Positions 1 to 10,486 of a DNA stretch of 64,000 nucleotides are shown piece by piece. A model generated the notes under the pieces. The model saw only the letters and a program-made list of their open reading frames with translations. It did no database searches and was not told where the DNA came from. How positions within the stretch are numbered: the stretch's first letter is position 1; each line of letters begins with the position of its first letter. The stretch is from Teratosphaeria epicoccoides (lineage: Eukaryota > Ascomycota > Dothideomycetes > Mycosphaerellales > Teratosphaeriaceae). The translations under genes were made by a program, and so were the position numbers. The DNA lies in assembly GCA_021401465.1 (NCBI GenBank), contig JADDMT010000079.1, forward strand, positions 62,001 to 126,000, in the 5' to 3' direction.

Positions 1-484
1 GCAGTGGAGGTGACACCCGCGCCTTCTTCTTGTTTCTTGATTTGCAGTTCTGCAAATTCAGCCAGGCTGGTGATCAGACCTGGGGTGTCGAAGACATGTG
101 TGATGTTGAATATGTCAATGTTGAACGTTGTCGGCTGCTGATGTGATCTCAGACAATGAGTGTGTGGCAAATATCGAATCAACCTACAACGGCAGCCCAG
201 CAAACTCGCACCTCGTATCGCTGTCCTTCACTCAGGCCTTCTAATGTGTACCAGGAGTCGAGTCCATGCGGCTGTTCTTCGTGCGGAAAGGTCACAGGCA
301 GTGACAGCCTGCGCGATAGCTGTTGAGATGAGAAAGTATCAAGGCGTAAGTGTGCCAAGCTGGCCTCAGTGAATGTGGCGAGTGGCGGCGCAATGAAGAT
401 GGCCTTCTCAGTGTTTGCCTGGACTGCAAGTACCAGCAATGCAAACAGGCAGGCCAACCAATTGAGGCAATGCATGTGCTTCAT
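1..484 (-). CDS. Conserved fungal secreted/ER protein of unknown function, N-terminal part (partial)
   Basis: Two exons are visible on the minus strand: 484..188 and 137..1, the second running off the window. The intron 187..138 (50 bp) has a GTAGGT donor and a TCAG acceptor, and joining restores one reading frame across the conserved-looking stretch RYEVRVCWAA-V-QPTTFNI. The N-terminus has a lysine-histidine start, then a hydrophobic stretch (WLACLFALLVLAV) that reads as a signal peptide. A second in-frame ATG lies 15 nt upstream at 499; I prefer 484 because it puts the hydrophobic core near the start. I recall the RYEVRVCWAA block from uncharacterised proteins of filamentous ascomycetes, but no function is known to me. 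The gene is divergent from alpha-tubulin. The C-terminal part is missing, so membrane segments further on cannot be judged. Confidence 0.72.
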
Positions 485-878
485 TGTGGAGGTGCACATG
501 GAGAGGCGTGGCTTCCATGCGTGTGCATCTCGCGATCAATCTGATGCAGCGTTGACTGGCTCTTCTGCACGACCATGAGGCATCGCGCACAACATTAATC
601 GATGTCTCTTCCTCGATCGCTTGATGTGGTCACCATGATTTGTTGTAAACGATGATGGGGGGGCATAGATCGGGATTGGCCGCTGCTCCTCGCGCTAGGG
701 ATCTTGGCTCAACTCAAATCGCTCGCTGGTCCCACAACCGTAAACACCTTTCTCCCACCGCTCTGGCACCACCCGCGCCTTCTTTGAAACCTCTACCGCC
801 CCGTCAACAACCCAACACACCTGCACCGGCAAGGCCACCATCTTACACACATACACCGCGCAACAGACATCCGTCAAC
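485..878. other. Divergent intergenic region, probable shared promoter
   Basis: About 390 bp lie between the divergent starts of the partial secreted protein and alpha-tubulin. The side next to tubulin is pyrimidine-rich (several CCACC and CACAC runs at 770-870), as is common just upstream of highly expressed fungal genes. The small ORFs here show no family resemblance. Confidence 0.5.
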
Positions 879-2486
879 ATGCGTGAAGTCATCAGCTTGA
901 ACGGTATGCTTCCGACCGAACTCAGCTGCCCCACGCGCTTGACCGCCGAATGGGAGACAAATGTTTGGATGGAGCACAAACTGACATTGCACGCGTGTAG
1001 TGGGCCAGGCCGGTTGCCAAATCGCCAACAGCTGCTGGGAGGTTAGTGACACCATCGAAAGAGCATGGCATTGGATTTGAGGAGCGGAAGAGCAGCAACG
1101 GGAAGTCTAAGGGGTCAAATCACTGACATGAGAAAACACAGCTCTACTGCCTAGAGCACGGTATTCAGCCCGATGGCTACCTCACTGAAGAGCGTAAGGC
1201 CGCCGACGACGATCAGGGTTTTTCTACCTTCTTCTCCGAGACTGGTGAGTTGACATGGCACATGAGGCCTTTCCAGGCAGCGCAATTGACCACCCACGAC
1301 AGGCAATGGCAAGTACGTGCCACGCACCATCTACTGCGATCTCGAGCCGAACGTCGTCGACGAGGTCCGCACAGGCCCATACCGCAGCCTGTTCCACCCG
1401 GAGCAGATGATCACCGGCAAGGAGGATGCCTCGAACAACTACGCCCGTGGTCACTACACCGTGGGCAAGGAGCTCATCGATCAGGTCCTGGACAAGGTCA
1501 GGCGCGTGGCAGACAACTGCTCTGGACTCCAGGGTTTTCTCGTCTTCCACTCGTTTGGTGGCGGCACCGGCTCTGGTTTTGGTGCTCTCCTGATGGAGCG
1601 TCTGTCCGTCGACTACGGCAAGAAGTGCAAGCTGGAATTCTGCGTGTACCCAGCTCCTCAAGTCGCTACCTCGGTCGTCGAGCCATACAACTCTATCCTC
1701 ACCACACACACCACCCTCGAGCACTCTGACTGCTCGTTCATGGTTGACAATGAGGCCATTTACGACATCTGCAGACGCAACCTTGGCATCGAGCGCCCCA
1801 ACGCCGAGAATCTCAACCGCCTCATCGCCCAGGTTGTCTCCTCCATTACCGCGTCTCTGCGCTTTGATGGCTCGTTGAACGTCGACTTGAACGAGTTCCA
1901 GACCAACCTGGTGCCGTACCCACGTATCCACTTCCCTCTGGTTGCCTACGCCCCGATCGTCTCGGCTGCCAAGGCTGCCCATGAAGCCAACTCGGTGCAG
2001 GAGATCTCCATGTCCTGCTTCGAGCCGAACTACCAGATGGTCAAGTGCGACCCGCGCAACGGCAAGTACATGGCCACTTGCCTGCTTTACCGTGGTGATG
2101 TCGTTCCCAAGGACACCCACCAGGCCGTCGCCACCCTCAAGACTAAGCGTACCATCCAGTTCGTCGACTGGTGCCCGACTGGATTCAAGCTTGGAATCTG
2201 CTACCAGCCACCGCAGATGGTGCCAAACGGTGACCTTGCCAAGGTGAACCGTGCCGTCTGCATGCTTTCAAATACTACAGCGATTGCCGAAGCCTGGTCT
2301 GCCCTCTCCCACAAGTTCGACCTCATGTACAGCAAGCGTGCCTTCGTGCACTGGTATGTCGGCGAGGGCATGGAGGAGGGTGAATTCAGCGAGGCCCGTG
2401 AGGATCTGGCTGCGCTTGAGCGTGACTACGAAGAGGTTGCGGCCGATTCTGCTGAGGGCGATGAGGGCGCTGAGGCGGAGTACTAG
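879..2486 (+). CDS. tubA: Alpha-tubulin
   Basis: The gene has four exons: 879..903, 1001..1041, 1142..1244 and 1303..2486. Introns start GTATGC, GTTAGT and GTGAGT. The joined frame gives 450 residues, the usual length for fungal alpha-tubulin. It begins MREVISLNVGQAGCQIAN, the canonical N-terminus that contributes to nucleotide binding. The tubulin signature GGGTGSGFG is encoded at about 1559-1585, and the acidic tail ends in EGAEAEY, with a C-terminal tyrosine. Alpha-tubulin pairs with beta-tubulin to form microtubules used in mitosis, nuclear movement and hyphal transport. The first three exons are very short and close to the ATG, as in other ascomycete tubulin genes. Codon use is strongly C-ending in exon 4, which fits high expression. 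A long antisense frame (1224-2120) is a shadow of this codon bias. Confidence 0.97.
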
Positions 2487-3295
2487 TCGCTCACCTTCAG
2501 CGCGTGCGCGAGGGGAGCATGTGTGGAACGGGTTGAGAGATGCCAGGTTGGCGATGGGCGAAATGGGCCACTACCGAACATGCTTTGGCTGAAAGCATCT
2601 CTAGCTATAAAGTGGCAAGCGCATCGAGACTGTGTATGACCACAGAGCACTGGGGCGAGGGGTTGGGAGAGCTCACATGAATGTTTCCTTGGTTCTGTAA
2701 TCGCCAGCGAATTTCATAAATACAAAAGGCCCAGACGTGATGCTTCGCCACCCAAGTTTCAAAGCTGTAATCAGGTTCATAAGAGCATGCGAGCCCTGCA
2801 GGCAAGAAGTTCGCCCACCAGGCGGCCGGGTAGCGGAGCTCTCGCGTGGAGCACAGCCACGGCACTAGCAATGCTTGCAGCAACACTGCTGCTGAGGATA
2901 CGGAGCACTGATTATGCAGATGAATGGACCCACGTAACAGCGCTATTCGGGAAAATAGCGATGTTGTTCCGGATGGCGGTTAGGCTTGAACTGCGACTAC
3001 CTCACTTCTACGACTCGCAGATGATTACATGTACCTTGATTCCTGCAGCTGATTGCATCCGTCGATTTGCCTTTGACTTGCCAATCGCGAAACGCATAAT
3101 AAGACGTCGACAACTGGTTCCTATTTTCTGTCGTGCTGCGACAAAAAGACCAATTTCGCTCGGAGATCTCTGGACTCTGGAATTGGCAATCTGAGTGAGC
3201 ACCGGCGACCTGGCGAGAGCTTGGAATCGCCCTTTGGGATACTGAGCTCGCGAGAGCACGCGCGCACACCTCTTCAACGAAAAAAAAAGCACATC
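2487..3295. other. Intergenic region, no gene recognised
   Basis: About 800 bp lie between alpha-tubulin and the first WW-domain gene. The region should contain the tubulin 3' UTR and terminator and the promoter of the next gene. A run of eight or nine adenines sits about 10 bp upstream of the next ATG. The short frames here have no motif or splice structure that supports a gene. Confidence 0.5.
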
Positions 3296-4869
3296 ATGGT
3301 GGACCAAGACGCGGACGCAGGGCCAGACAATGCGCCGCCATCGTTGCCTCCAGGCTGGTTCGTGCGCCCTTCGTAAATGCTGTTCACTGCCTCCATCCTC
3401 CTCACCCTTCACTGTGCATCGCCGGTTCGAGAGCTTGGCACTGACGTAACTTCCTTGGTCCAACAGGATTGCGCAATGGGATGCTAAGTAAGTCACCTTT
3501 TCCACGAATTCAGCCGGAGTTGCACGAAGCAAGAAAAGAGTAAGTGACTGACAGGAGCCAGATCACGTAAGTACTACTTTGTGCAAATATCGACTGGCGA
3601 ATCGACTTGGGAGATACCGACCATGGCCGCACCACAAGTACCGACACCAGGAGGGACACCTGCCCATGGCAACCCTTACCCGACACCCGGAAGTGGTGAT
3701 GGCCGGAGTGAAGAGGGAACAAGGGGATTTGGGGCTGAGGGCGGCGAGCGCGAGCGAGGTCTAGGGGTGAGTCTCCCTGTGAGATACCGATTTGGCGAAT
3801 GAAGAGATGCACGAGCATCAAAAGAGCAAGAAAGAGAAGCATGGCACTGCACAACTGGTGGCGATTCACGAGAGGCCAGACACTGACCAGACAGCCAAAC
3901 GCGATGTCAGCTGGCGCTGCCCGCAGATAGAAAGCTGACAGGGACGTACAGAGCAACGTCATGAACGCATACCTGCACAAGAACTCGAACCAGTCAGGGC
4001 TTGGTGGATTAGCCTCATCACTCCTCGGCGCAAGCGGCAACGGACACGGGGCCTCTGGCCAGAGCTCAGGTCTGGGCGGACTGGCGTCGTCCTTCCTCGG
4101 TGGGTCATCATCCCATGCCGGCCAGTCGCAGTCAAATCATGGCAGCTCACCAGGATTGAGTGGACTCGCTTCACAGTTCTTGGGCGGCAGCTCGAACGTA
4201 GGGCAGTCCCAGCAGCAGCATCAACAGACCAGCGGCGGCTACTCGTCGCAACAGACACAAAGCAGCAGCAGCGGTGGTAGCGGTTTGAGCCAGCTAGGTT
4301 CGATGGCAAGCAGCTTTCTGGGGGGTCATGGGAAGCAACATGGCAGTGGCGGCTCTAATCCTTATGGCTACTCCAGCAACGGCCACACTGGGACATATAC
4401 CGGTATGGAGCCACCAATCTCTTATCAGCCTTCAGGCTCATCAAGTCATACCCCTTCAGGCTTCCAACCACAGAGTGACTCATACAATCCGCCCGGGCAC
4501 CAGCAGCACCAAAGCTCAAGTCAGTTCGGCGGGCAGGGCTCATACAACCCACGCCCCAGCCACACACCAGGTGGCTACGGCGACTCGCAGCAATACTCCG
4601 GTGGCTATGGTGGTCAAGGCGGCTATGGCGGCCAGCCGTCATACCCCACTCCGCCTGCTGGCGGTCCTCCTCCACATCAGTCGGGAGGCTATCCCGGTGA
4701 TCAAAACCAGCATGGTGGCTATGGAAATCATTCGCATCCACCACCGCCGCCGACCCAGCAGTATCAAGCCTACTCGCCACATCAACCTCAGCAAGGCGGA
4801 TACGGAGGTGGGAGCGGGTACCCAGGCCAGCAAGCGTACAATCAACCGCCACCGAATCCTGGTTGGTGA
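3296..4869 (+). CDS. WW-domain protein with long Gly/Ser/Gln/Tyr-rich tail
   Basis: The gene has four exons: 3296..3357, 3467..3487, 3562..3766 and 3952..4869, giving 401 residues. Exon 2 is a 21-nt microexon. Joining puts the WW domain together at residues about 16-48: LPPGWIAQWDA, then KSRKYYFVQISTGESTWEIP, with both signature tryptophans, the central YYF and the closing proline. WW domains bind proline-rich peptides. The rest, about 310 residues, is low complexity. It first repeats LGGLASSxLGGSS-like units (roughly residues 110-215), then turns into GGYG/GGYP, PPPP and QQ runs that resemble prion-like or condensate-forming tails. No catalytic domain is visible. Donor GTTCGT at 3358 is a weak consensus but is the only choice that preserves the WW core. 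Intron 3 (185 bp) is rather long. The function is unknown; the partner is presumably a PPxY-type protein. Confidence 0.85.
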
Positions 4870-5606
4870 GATACGTGCGGGGTGTGGGTGGCGGCTTTCA
4901 GCGAAAGAGTCGTACGAACATGATTTGGTTCGAGCTTCGATGAACGCTGGCGACAAGTCTGATAGGTGGAATTTGGGCGAGCTTAATCAAGCTAATGGCA
5001 TGCGCAAAGGGATGCCAACAATGCTTATCATGGCGTATATGCGTGCTTCCGAGATGTCTACCGTGAGGCAAGGTTCGATGTATTGCATCTCGTAGCTGCT
5101 GGAGTACGAATGCTCGGCCGCGTAGACTGGCACAGCTGCAGTATGCAAGAAATGTAATGGCAGAAGCATGACAGTAAATGCGGGTTGAGTTATTGGGAAG
5201 CCTGTCCCGAAGCGGCTTGCTGAGACGTCAAGACACGATTGTCATCCATAGCAATTGAATACCACGGAGACAAGCGCTGCAGGCTCCTGATGGTATGTTT
5301 ACGTGCCTTCCTGTCTGAAACCAAAGCTCCTTCCCGTCACCAGCCAGCTTGTTTCACGTGATAGCAGCCAAGCTTCGCTCTGATTCGTCACAAGCGACAT
5401 CTGCGGCTCCTCGTGGACTAAGGTCACTTGTGTCTTGCCTGTGACGAGTGCCATACTCTTTGACGACTGCATCACCTGCTTCACTCCGGACACTTCATCG
5501 CACATTCGCACATTCGCACACCTTTGAGCGGCTATTTGGGAAATTGGAGCTCTCCGCGACAAGCAACGAAGCGGACCATTGAGCACACGCCATCACCACA
5601 GCAATC
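4870..5606. other. Intergenic region
   Basis: About 740 bp lie between the WW-domain gene and the Rab gene, with no supported ORF. The part near 5440-5606 has repeated 'cgcacattcgcacattcgca' units and C/T-rich stretches directly upstream of the Rab start, so it is probably promoter and 5' UTR. Confidence 0.45.
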
Positions 5607-6644
5607 ATGAATCCCGAGTAGTACGCCTCCACCGACCCCAATCAAAGCGTGCAGGAATACAAATACAAAAGACACGACATGGGCATAGGGAGGGATACGT
5701 GCTGATTATGCTGGTGCAGAGTGTCTACTTAGTACATCGACTCCGCCGAGAGCCGAATTATTGCGCCCAAGGCTCCCTGTCTGCCCAGCTGGACCTCCTC
5801 CCCGACCATCACCGCGCCGCCGTCACTGCTGCTGCCAAAATGTCCAAGCCCGCTAGAGGGTCTCTGGCGCTGTTGAATGCTTTGGACCCAAAACCGCAGA
5901 AGCTAACCCAGAGCCATGCTCGCAGATACGACTACCTCTTCAAGCTGCTGCTCATCGGAGACTCCGGTGTCGGTAAATCATGTCTGCTGTTGCGATTCGC
6001 CGACGACACATACACTGAGAGCTACATCTCGACGATCGGCGTGGATTTCAAGATCAGAACGATCGAGCTGGATGGGAAGACCGTAAAGCTGCAGATCGTA
6101 CGTTGGACACAGGATACCATGTCAGACGTGAGATGGAATGCTAACCGGGTGGTGCAGTGGGACACAGCTGGACAAGAGCGCTTCAGGACTATCACATCTT
6201 CGTACTACCGCGGTGCGCACGGCATCTGCGTCGTCTACGATGTCACCGACATGGACAGCTTCAACAACGTCAAGCAGTGGCTCCAAGAGATCGACCGCTA
6301 TGCTACCGAGGGCGTCAACAAGCTACTCGTGGGCAACAAGAGCGATATGGCGGACAAGAAGGTGGTGGAATACACAGTCGCAAAGGTACGATGAGAACCA
6401 CAAGCGCTGCGGTCGCAAGTTGCGAATCACGGCTAAGTATCTGATGCAGGAATTTGCGGACTCTCTCGGCATTCCATTCCTTGAGACCTCTGCCAAGAAT
6501 GCTAGCAACGTGGAGCAAGCGTTCTTGACCATGGCTCGCCAGATCAAGGAGCGCATGGGCAACACGACCGTCAACAACAAGCCTACCGTGCAGGTCGGTC
6601 AGGGCCAGGGCGTACAGAGTGGTAGTGCTGGTGGCTGCTGCTAG
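5607..6644 (+). CDS. ypt1: Rab1/Ypt1-type small GTPase
   Basis: The gene has four exons: 5607..5617, 5926..6097, 6158..6385 and 6450..6644, giving 201 residues, the usual Ypt1 length. Exon 1 encodes only MNPE. It is followed by a 308-bp first intron with donor GTAGTA, so a naive ORF caller would start too far downstream or read into the intron. All GTPase boxes are present: P-loop GDSGVGKS (residues 15-22), switch I TIGVDFK, switch II DTAGQE, NKSD and ETSAK. The protein ends in GGCC, the double-cysteine geranylgeranylation signal of Rabs. The switch I to RabF sequence and the YDYLFKLLLIGDSGVGKS start match the Rab1/Ypt1/Rab8 branch; the MNPEYDY start favours Ypt1. Ypt1 drives ER-to-Golgi vesicle tethering and autophagy initiation on Golgi and pre-autophagosomal membranes. 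The long first intron is typical of fungal Rab genes and may hold regulatory sites. Confidence 0.95.
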
Positions 6645-7432
6645 ATGTACAGAGGGGCAAGCGGGCGGTTTGAATAGGACGAGGGTCTCGATGTGCAATT
6701 TCCGGGCGGGCGTTATTCGTGAGCAATGTGCCAAGTGTGCTACCATCATGGCATGCTTCTAGACTGAGCAGCGAGAACAGTGCACTCTATCTAATGATCA
6801 TCCTTCAATTGTCACGTAGAAGAGGCCCACGCCAGCTCACAATTCAGATGATAGCTCGACGTTTACGGCGTCGGAGCGCATGACGACTCGTACACAGCGA
6901 CGTCCTTTTTCTTTCTATTCTTCTGGGCTTCAGCGTGACAGCTTGCACCGATTCCAAATGGTGCGCTCTGCACACGTACCCCCATCATTCATTCACACTG
7001 ACGATAAAGCAACAGACCTACATGCTGCTTAAATGTCAAGATATGCCGAGGTTGAACCGCCGACTGCGTCAATCTCGCTGCTGTTTGGGAGGCGCGTGTC
7101 TGATGCGAATCATAAACGAAACAATACCAGCATTTCAAAGGTCTTGAGGTTAACGTTATCGTCGCCTGACGCTACCCTCTGATTTTTCATTCTTTCTGGC
7201 AAAGCAGACCTTCTGAAGCACGAACGATTTTTGCTGACCCGCATGTCTGCATCGTGAAGGCCGCGAAGCATCACGTCGATTGCGAAAGTTGCTGGGAGCG
7301 GGCCATGCAAAGGCGTCAGATAGACCTACCGAGTCCAAGACACAGCATAATGCACGGGCGTCTGCAGTTCGGTCGGTTTCCTGTTACCCCTGAGCTGCTT
7401 GCTAGTGAGCTTGAGGCAAACCATTGAGCGCT
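6645..7432. other. Intergenic region and putative 5' leader of the SUZ12 gene
   Basis: About 790 bp between the Rab gene and the Polycomb gene show no supported gene. A C/T-rich stretch lies near 6900-6925. An upstream ATG at 7350 opens a 25-codon frame that ends at 7427, only 5 nt before the proposed SUZ12 start (see findings). Confidence 0.45.
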
Positions 7433-10400
7433 ATGAGCGCGTCAGAGGAACAGAAAATCTTCATCGCCAAATTTTGTCTGAGTAGAGATATCGCTAGGCG
7501 AGTGCCGCCGCCTTTTCTGCGGCGCAACATCGAGACAGTTCTAGATGCTCATGAGAGACTGGTAGGAAGACGAGCGAATGAATTGTCTCCAGAGCCCATG
7601 AGACCCAATGGACGACGAGCTGCCGTATTTGAATGGCCTGCAGAGTCAGCGCTTGACGCATTGGTGCACAAGCCTGTTATGAGGATCAATGCGCTGCAGA
7701 TTCGCAAGCTGAAGGGCAGCAGCAGCTCGCAATGGCAGAACCCGCGAAAGCAGAGCATTGAAGACGCGCTTGATTGGTTGCCGGACCCAATGACTGGTCT
7801 GATACTTTCCTGCAGATTGAAAGTCGACATGGTAGCAAAGACCCAGCCGGGCGTCTGGAAGCATACGACATCGCTCGAAACGATGGCCACAATCGCACAA
7901 TGCCGGACAGACGACGACGATCACTTCTTCGACATCACACTGCACGAGCCATTGTCGATTCCAGTCGATCGACTGTTTACGGAAGTGCACGGCAATCATG
8001 ATGGAGATCTGCTATGGGAGCATCGAATGGCCGAGAAGTACACGATGGAGATGACCTTCCACTGGGAGAATTCCGAAGCCGGTGGCAAATTTCTTGGCAT
8101 GCTGGAGGCACGACTATCAAGCGACTTCACTGGACTGCCTTCACATGACGTGAAAGTGAAAGCCGGTTGGTCAGATCTGCCAGATTGTCCTCGACATCAA
8201 CTGCTACAGTTGGTGCGCTTATCAGACCACAAAGTAGTACCATTGCAGTACGGACTTGATGTGCAGATGGGTTGGCCCAAAAAGCGCGCGACACCGCTCG
8301 AGATGCACAATCAGGCGGTCGCTCTTGCTAACGGTCAGCTTACGTCGATGAAGCCGTCACAAGCGCCGTGCTCAAGCGAGACTATTGTCCGCTATTGCTA
8401 CAACATTCAAAATGGCGCTGATACGCTCACGCGGGTCAAGACTAGAGATAAACTTACTTGCTTGTTCTGTGGGCATTGCCCGGCCTTTCGAGACGCTGCG
8501 AGGTTGCTTGGACATTACAACTTGTTCCATCGGCAGTTTCGCTGGGCACTTGTTGGCCATGTTGTGGGGAATGGCGACGCAGAGATCATTACAGTCTCGA
8601 TGCGGATGCCGCAAGAAGGCTCAGGAGACGACGAATCAGATGAAGATCGCGAGACAGAGTTTCAGATGGTCAACGGCCAAGAGCCATTCGATCTAAGGGC
8701 GTACAATGCCGGAGACCGTAGCTGGGCGAAAAACAGCATATTGCGAGTGCCGCGGGAATCATCAGCTGCACCTGTTCCGACTCTTGCAAGACAGCGCGGC
8801 AGGCTACGAAAAATATATGACTCCGATACAGCTTCGGCTAGCCCGGTATCCGTGGCAGCGCCACCAACAAGTACGAGGCGCCCAGCCCTAGACGAAGTCG
8901 CCGATCTTCCTGCTGTGAAGCGCAAGAAACACACGGTGCCAGACGTCCCAGGAGTGGCGTTCTATCACAGCTTGTCAAAGCAGCTCATGAACCCTGGCGA
9001 GGAGTTTTCCGAGAGTGACGACGAGCTATATGATGACCGACTGACTGAGTCTCAGCGCGTGAGTATGCTAGAGCTCGGTCTGTCCTCACAAGAGCAGAAT
9101 TTCTGTGCGGCGTTCAATCGGCACATGGATGTTGAGCGATCCGGATCTTTGAAGTTTATCAGAGAAGGTTTGGTGCGCTTTACGCGGACGCATCTCAAGC
9201 AGCTACAGCATCCAGTCTGGCGGCGCACTTTGGTAAAAAGGTTGGAACATATGGTGGCGCATCGCGTTGTAGATTCTGATGTCATGGAGTATTGCATGAA
9301 TCTGATGACCGAAAATGCAAATCCAGGGGCTGACCAGCTGGAGTCCGAGCCTGATCTCACGGGGCCTAGAGACGGTGGCGACTCTGCAGTCGAGCTTGTC
9401 AATGGCAAAGCTCGCGTCAACGTCGTAGAGTCTACGATGAGGCAGCCTGATTCCAATAACTCATCTCTACGACAGAAGATAAAGTCGTACAGATCGGGAG
9501 GCACCGGCGGTGACGATCAGCGAGCCGAAGGTCGCAATGCTATTGAGAATCGTTCCTGTGCTCAGAGCAACGGCAACGCGAAGACGCGCAGCAGATATGA
9601 CAGCTCGATTGGCGTGATTTTCGTGCGCACTGAACCAGATTCACATGAGGCTCTTAACAGGCGTGCGCGGTCGCCGAGTAGATCGACTGCTCCGATGAGT
9701 GTATCAGCTCCACGAGCCAGCAAATCTTCGGGGCACAGACGAGTCACAGGCGATTCTGACCAGATGAATCAGAATGGCTTTTTTCCGGAAAGTGTGTCAG
9801 CTGCACGAACCAGCAGGGAGCACAGACGAGGAACAGGTGGCTCTGACCAGATGAACCAGAACGGAGTTCGTCCGATCGCCCTGCAAAGTGTTATTTGCTG
9901 GCGACATGGCGATGATAGACACGCGAGCAAGATCTATCGTGTGCACAATTTCGCGAAGGATGTAGCAGGGAGGGAACCGTCAGCATTGGAGCCGCGTCAT
10001 ATCAGCTTCAAGCGGTTCCTTAATGCGTTGCAAGAAGATGTTGGCTTCGACAGGCGGCTCGACATCATCACACACCTTCCCCCGATGCAGGACGCTGGTT
10101 ATGTCAGGGATTCCGCTGATTGGAATAGATGCTTGACGCTCTGCCGTGATCGTGGCGACGAGCTGGAGTTCGAAATTCGGCGCGTCGAACGTGAGCCTGG
10201 TGTTGAAGCCCAGGCCAACGGTCGGATCAAGACTCGCGTAGATGACAAGGTTCTGGGTCATCACTCAGCTGCTCAGGCGTCAGACACCACGTCACCGGTG
10301 AAAGAACAGGTCGAGCCAGCAAAAGGCCTCTGTATCTGTGGCCAGCGAGTCCACTTGGGTCGAGGCACCGTCGCCTGTGAGAATCTGGGATGCAAGAGGC

Positions 10401-10486
10401 AGAGATTCCACTTGTCCTGCGTGGGTCTAGGGAGACCGTCGATGGAGTGGCGATGTGGAGATTGTACCGCAACCAAAGATACGTAA
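7433..10486 (+). CDS. suz12: SUZ12-like Polycomb repressive complex 2 subunit with C-terminal PHD finger
   Basis: This is a single uninterrupted exon of 1017 residues. The first in-frame ATG is 7433 (MSASEEQKIF); the frame is open slightly further upstream only through a non-ATG codon. Three recognisable modules occur in the order expected for fungal SUZ12. A C2H2-type finger (CLFCGHCPAFRD...LLGHYNLFH) sits at about residues 342-365. A VEFS-box-like acidic/aromatic segment (about 525-625) starts with clustered Glu/Asp/Ser and runs through FNRHMDVE and LKFIREGLVRF. A PHD finger (about 964-1014) has a CxC, Cx4C, HxxC and CxxC series. SUZ12 is the scaffold of PRC2 and is needed for EZH2/KMT6 to methylate histone H3 lysine 27 in facultative heterochromatin. 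The linker (about 640-830) is low complexity and holds a tandem duplication at about 9695-9875. A segment at about 825-920 before the PHD finger is not recognised. Confidence 0.83.
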   Translation: MSASEEQKIFIAKFCLSRDIARRVPPPFLRRNIETVLDAHERLVGRRANELSPEPMRPNGRRAAVFEWPAESALDALVHKPVMRINALQIRKLKGSSSSQWQNPRKQSIEDALDWLPDPMTGLILSCRLKVDMVAKTQPGVWKHTTSLETMATIAQCRTDDDDHFFDITLHEPLSIPVDRLFTEVHGNHDGDLLWEHRMAEKYTMEMTFHWENSEAGGKFLGMLEARLSSDFTGLPSHDVKVKAGWSDLPDCPRHQLLQLVRLSDHKVVPLQYGLDVQMGWPKKRATPLEMHNQAVALANGQLTSMKPSQAPCSSETIVRYCYNIQNGADTLTRVKTRDKLTCLFCGHCPAFRDAARLLGHYNLFHRQFRWALVGHVVGNGDAEIITVSMRMPQEGSGDDESDEDRETEFQMVNGQEPFDLRAYNAGDRSWAKNSILRVPRESSAAPVPTLARQRGRLRKIYDSDTASASPVSVAAPPTSTRRPALDEVADLPAVKRKKHTVPDVPGVAFYHSLSKQLMNPGEEFSESDDELYDDRLTESQRVSMLELGLSSQEQNFCAAFNRHMDVERSGSLKFIREGLVRFTRTHLKQLQHPVWRRTLVKRLEHMVAHRVVDSDVMEYCMNLMTENANPGADQLESEPDLTGPRDGGDSAVELVNGKARVNVVESTMRQPDSNNSSLRQKIKSYRSGGTGGDDQRAEGRNAIENRSCAQSNGNAKTRSRYDSSIGVIFVRTEPDSHEALNRRARSPSRSTAPMSVSAPRASKSSGHRRVTGDSDQMNQNGFFPESVSAARTSREHRRGTGGSDQMNQNGVRPIALQSVICWRHGDDRHASKIYRVHNFAKDVAGREPSALEPRHISFKRFLNALQEDVGFDRRLDIITHLPPMQDAGYVRDSADWNRCLTLCRDRGDELEFEIRRVEREPGVEAQANGRIKTRVDDKVLGHHSAAQASDTTSPVKEQVEPAKGLCICGQRVHLGRGTVACENLGCKRQRFHLSCVGLGRPSMEWRCGDCTATKDT
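9695..9875 (+). repeat. Imperfect tandem duplication inside the SUZ12 linker
   Basis: Two adjacent units encode similar peptides, SVSAPRASKSSGHRRVTG followed by DSDQMNQNG, then SVSAARTSREHRRGTG followed by GSDQMNQNG. The DNA of the two units is also alike, for example 'tctgaccagatgaa' in both. The duplication lies in the disordered linker between the VEFS box and the PHD finger. Confidence 0.8.

Noticed and set aside
1224..2120. A 298-codon open frame antisense to alpha-tubulin
   Set aside because: It mirrors the strongly C-ending codon use of the tubulin exon. It has no recognisable domain and crosses tubulin intron boundaries.
5579..6394. A long plus-strand ORF through the first Rab exon area
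   Set aside because: It reads through introns 1 and 2. The spliced model starting MNPE restores all GTPase boxes and the usual 201-residue length.
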